The position numbers were made by a program, and so were the translations under genes. From Saprospiraceae bacterium (GTDB lineage: Bacteria; Bacteroidota; Bacteroidia; Chitinophagales; Saprospiraceae), in NCBI GenBank assembly GCA_016714445.1, contig JADJNF010000009.1, positions 434,001 to 498,000 on the forward strand: DNA of 64,000 nucleotides. Direction: 5' to 3'. The notes beneath the pieces are model-generated. The model saw nothing but the letters and a program-made list of their open reading frames with translations. It was not told the DNA's origin and did not search any database. Positions 63,892-64,000 of the stretch are shown in pieces; position 1 is the first letter of the stretch; every line of letters starts with the position of its first letter.

Positions 63892-64000
63892 TCATTCTAC
63901 CAATGTTATATCACCAAAAACTACTTTCTTTTCTCCCTTATCTATGTAAGTGACCAAATAAACATATACGCCTTGAGACAAGGTTTCATGAGGTTGCCAA
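63892..64000 (-). CDS. C-terminal end of a T9SS type B (gliding-motility-type) protein, partial
   Basis: Only the last 35 codons are in the window: GVYVYLVTYIDKGEKK, VVFGDITLVE. This is the closing strand pair of the type B T9SS sorting domain (WQPHETLSQ precedes it), found at the ends of large gliding-motility-associated surface proteins. The rest of the gene lies to the right of the window. The upstream domains cannot be judged. Confidence 0.8.
   Translation of the reverse strand, partial: WQPHETLSQGVYVYLVTYIDKGEKKVVFGDITLVE

Noticed and set aside
47744..64000. A complete integron
   Set aside because: The cassette-like layout is suggestive, but no integrase gene or attI site is in the window and the attC core consensus is only partly met.

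Overview
The window comes from a Bacteroidota chromosome, probably a Saprospiria-like lineage (inference). The evidence is a SusC/SusD pair, GLPGLI and TonB-dependent outer-membrane proteins, several secreted proteins ending in type IX secretion (T9SS) sorting domains, propeller-type sensor kinases, AT-rich DNA, and repeated TAnnTTTG promoter boxes typical of the phylum. No rRNA, tRNA, CRISPR array, integrase or transposase gene was found.

Layout. 0-4 kb: the end of a GLPGLI gene and a TonB-dependent receptor. 4-8 kb: a degenerate cytochrome c, a DUF805 protein, a DinB/MDMPI-like protein, an AlkA-like DNA glycosylase and small hypothetical proteins. 8-23 kb: a nutrient-uptake locus (lipid-binding lipoprotein, Ig-like lipoprotein, SusD-like, SusC-like) divergent from a propeller histidine kinase and NarL-type regulator, followed by a LamG-like secreted protein and a large beta-propeller/F5-8C T9SS protein. 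24-29 kb: an FnIII/GEVED T9SS protein and a LytS/LytTR two-component operon. 29-35 kb: an aminotransferase/spermidine-synthase-like pair, DUF4256, MmcQ/YjbR and a propeller lipoprotein. 35-47 kb: a CocE/NonD hydrolase, a BlaI/M56 repressor-sensor pair with a readable operator, membrane proteins, a GlxA-like regulator, and an ECF42-like sigma factor with its YCII/DGPF partner. 47-64 kb: an accessory region in which every gene is on the minus strand and single genes are separated by dispersed repeats and attC-like palindromes. It holds an XRE-pentapeptide protein, a frameshifted beta-lactamase, a T9SS protein, an HD-Hsp90-like ATPase of conflict-system type, and a HigBA-like module with a broken toxin.

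How the genes work together. The clearest system is at 14-19 kb. Three promoters (susC-like operon, the kinase gene, the LamG-like gene) carry the same 13-nt inverted repeat exactly 24 nt upstream of a TAnnTTTG box. This points to one regulon run by the adjacent two-component system and includes autoregulation. The other main signal is mobile or repetitive DNA: a ~550-bp repeat family at gene 3' ends, a small TATAC-ended hairpin element that is nested inside one of those copies, two further MITE-like elements, two 21-bp tandem arrays, and three palindromes that look like integron attC sites.
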